Part shown: piece after piece, positions 14,128 to 15,247 of the stretch | Position numbering within the stretch: position 1 is the first letter of the stretch | How the letters are laid out: each line of letters opens with the position of its first letter | Source of the DNA: Actinomycetota bacterium | Lineage (GTDB): Bacteria > Actinomycetota > Actinomycetes > Actinomycetales > Actinomycetaceae | Length of the DNA stretch: 15,247 nucleotides | Reading direction: 5' to 3' | Assembly: GCA_019425105.1 (NCBI GenBank) | Contig: JAHYYD010000006.1 | Coordinates: forward strand, 1 to 15,247 | Notes under the pieces: model-generated | Databases searched by the model: none | What the model was told of the DNA's origin: nothing | Seen by the model: only the letters and a program-made list of their open reading frames with translations | Program-made: the position numbers and the translations under genes

Positions 14128-14157
14128 GTGACAGACGGGTGTCTTTGCGTGTACCGT
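14128..14157 (+). promoter_or_regulatory. nrdR promoter, leaderless
   Basis: GTGACA (14128-14133), an 18-nt spacer, then TACCGT (14152-14157), which ends 6 nt before the GTG start. The -35 matches TTGACA at five of six positions, making this the best complete promoter among the leaderless candidates. Confidence 0.55.
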
Positions 14158-14163
14158 TGAAGG

Positions 14164-14754
14164 GTGCACTGCCCTTTCTGTCATAACCCGGATTCACGCG
14201 TCGTCGATACGCGCATCGCGGACGACGGCGCTTCGATTCGGCGTCGTCGTGAGTGCACGCATTGCAAGAAGCGTTTTACGACGCTTGAGACCTCGTCATT
14301 CCAGGTCGTCAAGCGCTCCGGTGTGGTTGAGTCCTTCTCCCGTAACAAGGTGGTGTCGGGAGTGAAAAAGGCCTGCCAGGGTCGGCCTGTGTCGGATGAC
14401 CAGCTCGCGATTCTTGCTCAGCAGGTGGAGGAGCAGCTGCGCTCGACGGGGGTCTCCAACGTGTCGACGGACGAGGTTGGAAAGGCGATCCTTCCGTTCC
14501 TACGCGATCTGGATGTCGTCGCATATCTGCGCTTCGCATCCGTCTATCGCCAGTTTGATAACCTCGACGACTTCGAACAGGCCATTCACGCGCTGCGGGA
14601 GCGCTCGCGCAGCGCCGCTCCCGGTGCTGACGCTCCCGAGACAGCGGAAGATGCCGCCCAGTGTGCGCCGGCCCCTGCGAAGAAGCCTCGTAAGGCGCGG
14701 TCAACGCGTAAGCGAGCGGTCTCTGGTACCCCTACACTGCTCGGAGACGACTGA
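14164..14754 (+). CDS. nrdR: NrdR, transcriptional repressor of ribonucleotide reductase genes
   Basis: NrdR senses dATP/ATP through an ATP-cone and represses the nrd operons, matching dNTP supply to need. The first 150 residues are canonical: a zinc ribbon with C3, C6, C31 and C34 (MHCPFC ... CTHCKKRF), then an ATP-cone (about 47-137, [24 protein letters not shown]). The total is 196 residues. The usual length is about 150, so there is an extra tail of roughly 45 residues, Ala/Pro-rich and then strongly basic ([12 protein letters not shown]). The GTG start is fixed by the M-H-CPFC N-terminus. It lies 56 nt behind the LysM gene but seems to have its own leaderless promoter. No NrdR box (which would mark an nrd operon) is seen in the window. 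Confidence 0.96.
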   Translation: MHCPFCHNPDSRVVDTRIADDGASIRRRRECTHCKKRFTTLETSSFQVVKRSGVVESFSRNKVVSGVKKACQGRPVSDDQLAILAQQVEEQLRSTGVSNVSTDEVGKAILPFLRDLDVVAYLRFASVYRQFDNLDDFEQAIHALRERSRSAAPGADAPETAEDAAQCAPAPAKKPRKARSTRKRAVSGTPTLLGDD

Positions 14755-14773
14755 CTCTCATTTGACTCTCATT
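14752..14773. repeat. 11-bp tandem duplication at the nrdR stop
   Basis: TGACTCTCATT occurs twice without spacer (14752-14762 and 14763-14773). The first copy contains the nrdR stop codon. It is probably a slippage duplication and has no evident function. Confidence 0.7.
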
Positions 14774-14775
14774 CG

Positions 14776-14816
14776 TGAGTAGTGCCCGGTCCTCGTCGAG
14801 GATCGGGCACTACTCA
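14776..14816. terminator. Hairpin terminator between nrdR and the repeat protein gene
   Basis: The arms at 14777-14794 and 14798-14815 form an 18-bp stem (one G-T wobble) around the loop GTC, starting GAGTAGTGCCCG. A T-A pair extends it at the base. It lies between the convergent nrdR (22 nt after its stop) and the minus-strand gene ending at 14839, so it could serve both. There is no long U-run. Confidence 0.8.
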
Positions 14817-14838
14817 TTGGCGGGCCGTCGCGTGGTAA

Positions 14839-15243
14839 CTACTTCTTCGTCGTCTCCTCAGCCCCTGGTTTCGGTGCATTGTCTCGTGCGGTGGGCGTCG
14901 ATCCCTGATCGCCGGTAGACAATCCGCGCACTCCCGCCACAGCTTCGGAGACAGACTCGCGTGCACCTGCCACTGCCTCGGCGACTGAATCGCGCGCACC
15001 GGCCATTGCCCCAGAGGCGGTCTCTCGTGCCCCGGCGACCTTCTCAGACACGGACTCACGAGCCTCAGCCATAGCCTCGGACATTGCGCCTCGTGCGTCG
15101 GCCACGGCCTCGCGCGCCTCCGCGACAGCCTCGGAGGCTGCGTCGCGTGCCTCGGCAACCCTCTCGCTCATGGCCTCGCGCGCGCCTGCGACGGCCTCGC
15201 GCGCGCCGGCAACAGCATCCGTGGCTGCTGCTTGAGCGCCCAT
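14839..15243 (-). CDS. Alanine-rich 7/11-residue repeat protein, possibly partial
   Basis: The visible 134 residues form a long amphipathic helix. The dipeptide AR recurs at residues 14, 21, 32, 43, 50, 61, 72, 83 and 94 (then VR at 105), so the spacing is 7 or 11 throughout. A typical unit reads AR-ESVSEKVAG. Residues 107-134 are a polar, disordered tail (GDQGSTPTAR ... TTKK). No cysteine, signal peptide or membrane segment is seen. Such 11-residue repeats occur in group 3 LEA-like and apolipoprotein-like proteins, which coat membranes or protect proteins, and in right-handed coiled coils; no family can be named with certainty. ATG 15243 is 4 nt from the window edge and the frame stays open beyond it, so the true start may lie outside. 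Confidence 0.6.
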   Translation of the reverse strand: MGAQAAATDAVAGAREAVAGAREAMSERVAEARDAASEAVAEAREAVADARGAMSEAMAEARESVSEKVAGARETASGAMAGARDSVAEAVAGARESVSEAVAGVRGLSTGDQGSTPTARDNAPKPGAEETTKK

Positions 15244-15247
15244 GATC

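Noticed and set aside
14108..14163. NrdR box upstream of nrdR
   Set aside because: No pair of ACACWATATNTWGTGT-like elements is present. The gap is explained by a -35/-10 pair.
1..15247. Mobile element, prophage, CRISPR, toxin-antitoxin or defence island
   Set aside because: No transposase, integrase, regularly spaced repeats or nuclease/antitoxin pairs are seen. The gene content is conserved core and the composition is even except for the short gap at 4030-4180.

Overview
The window is a stretch of core chromosome from a high-GC Gram-positive bacterium (Actinomycetota). The evidence is GC-rich third codon positions, frequent GTG starts and 4-13 nt gene overlaps. The LexA boxes are of the actinobacterial/Bacillus type (CGAAC-N4-GTTCG), and the order recA-recX-(pncC)-miaB ... 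miaA-dapF ... hflX ... lexA/LysM-nrdR is well known from this phylum. An Actinomyces/Schaalia-like member of the Actinomycetales fits best, but this is inferred from gene order and protein flavour, not from a search. I see no mobile element, CRISPR array, rRNA or tRNA.

Layout. 1-204: recA promoter with an SOS box and a leader of about 155 nt. 205-2426: tightly packed recA-recX-pncC. 2438-3976: miaB, followed by a hairpin terminator. 3977-4360: a 384-nt non-coding stretch with several nested inverted repeats and a perfect 34-bp palindrome that closes the next operon from the other side. 4361-5342 (minus): two overlapping genes of the YbjN fold. 5403-7363: miaA and dapF (plus). 7433-8047 (minus): a small-domain class I methyltransferase of the RsmC/RlmG type. 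8133-11608: hflX and a DinG-type Fe-S helicase overlapping by 4 nt. 11705-12694: L-lactate dehydrogenase, then a bidirectional terminator. 12775-13455 (minus): lexA. 13643-14107: a membrane-anchored LysM protein divergent from lexA. 14164-14754: nrdR, then another hairpin. 14839-15243 (minus): an alanine-rich 7/11-residue repeat protein that may run off the right edge.

How the genes fit together. The main theme is DNA damage. LexA boxes lie at recA (20-35), at lexA (13543-13558) and as an abutting pair before the LysM gene (13591-13606 and 13606-13621). The window therefore holds the SOS sensor (RecA), its modulator (RecX), the repressor (LexA) and a probable SOS-induced division or cell-wall checkpoint protein in the position of YneA / Rv2719c (ChiZ) / DivS. 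NrdR (dNTP supply) and a DinG-like helicase belong to the same theme but have no visible LexA box. A second theme is tRNA A37 modification: MiaA adds the isopentenyl group and MiaB the methylthio group. PncC (NMN recycling), DapF (meso-DAP for peptidoglycan and lysine) and LDH are metabolic genes.

The least explained parts are the structured non-coding region at 4182-4335, the YbjN pair, the abutting double LexA site, the 7/11-residue repeat protein, and a recurring TANNNT hexamer 6-8 nt before six start codons, which suggests widespread leaderless transcription.
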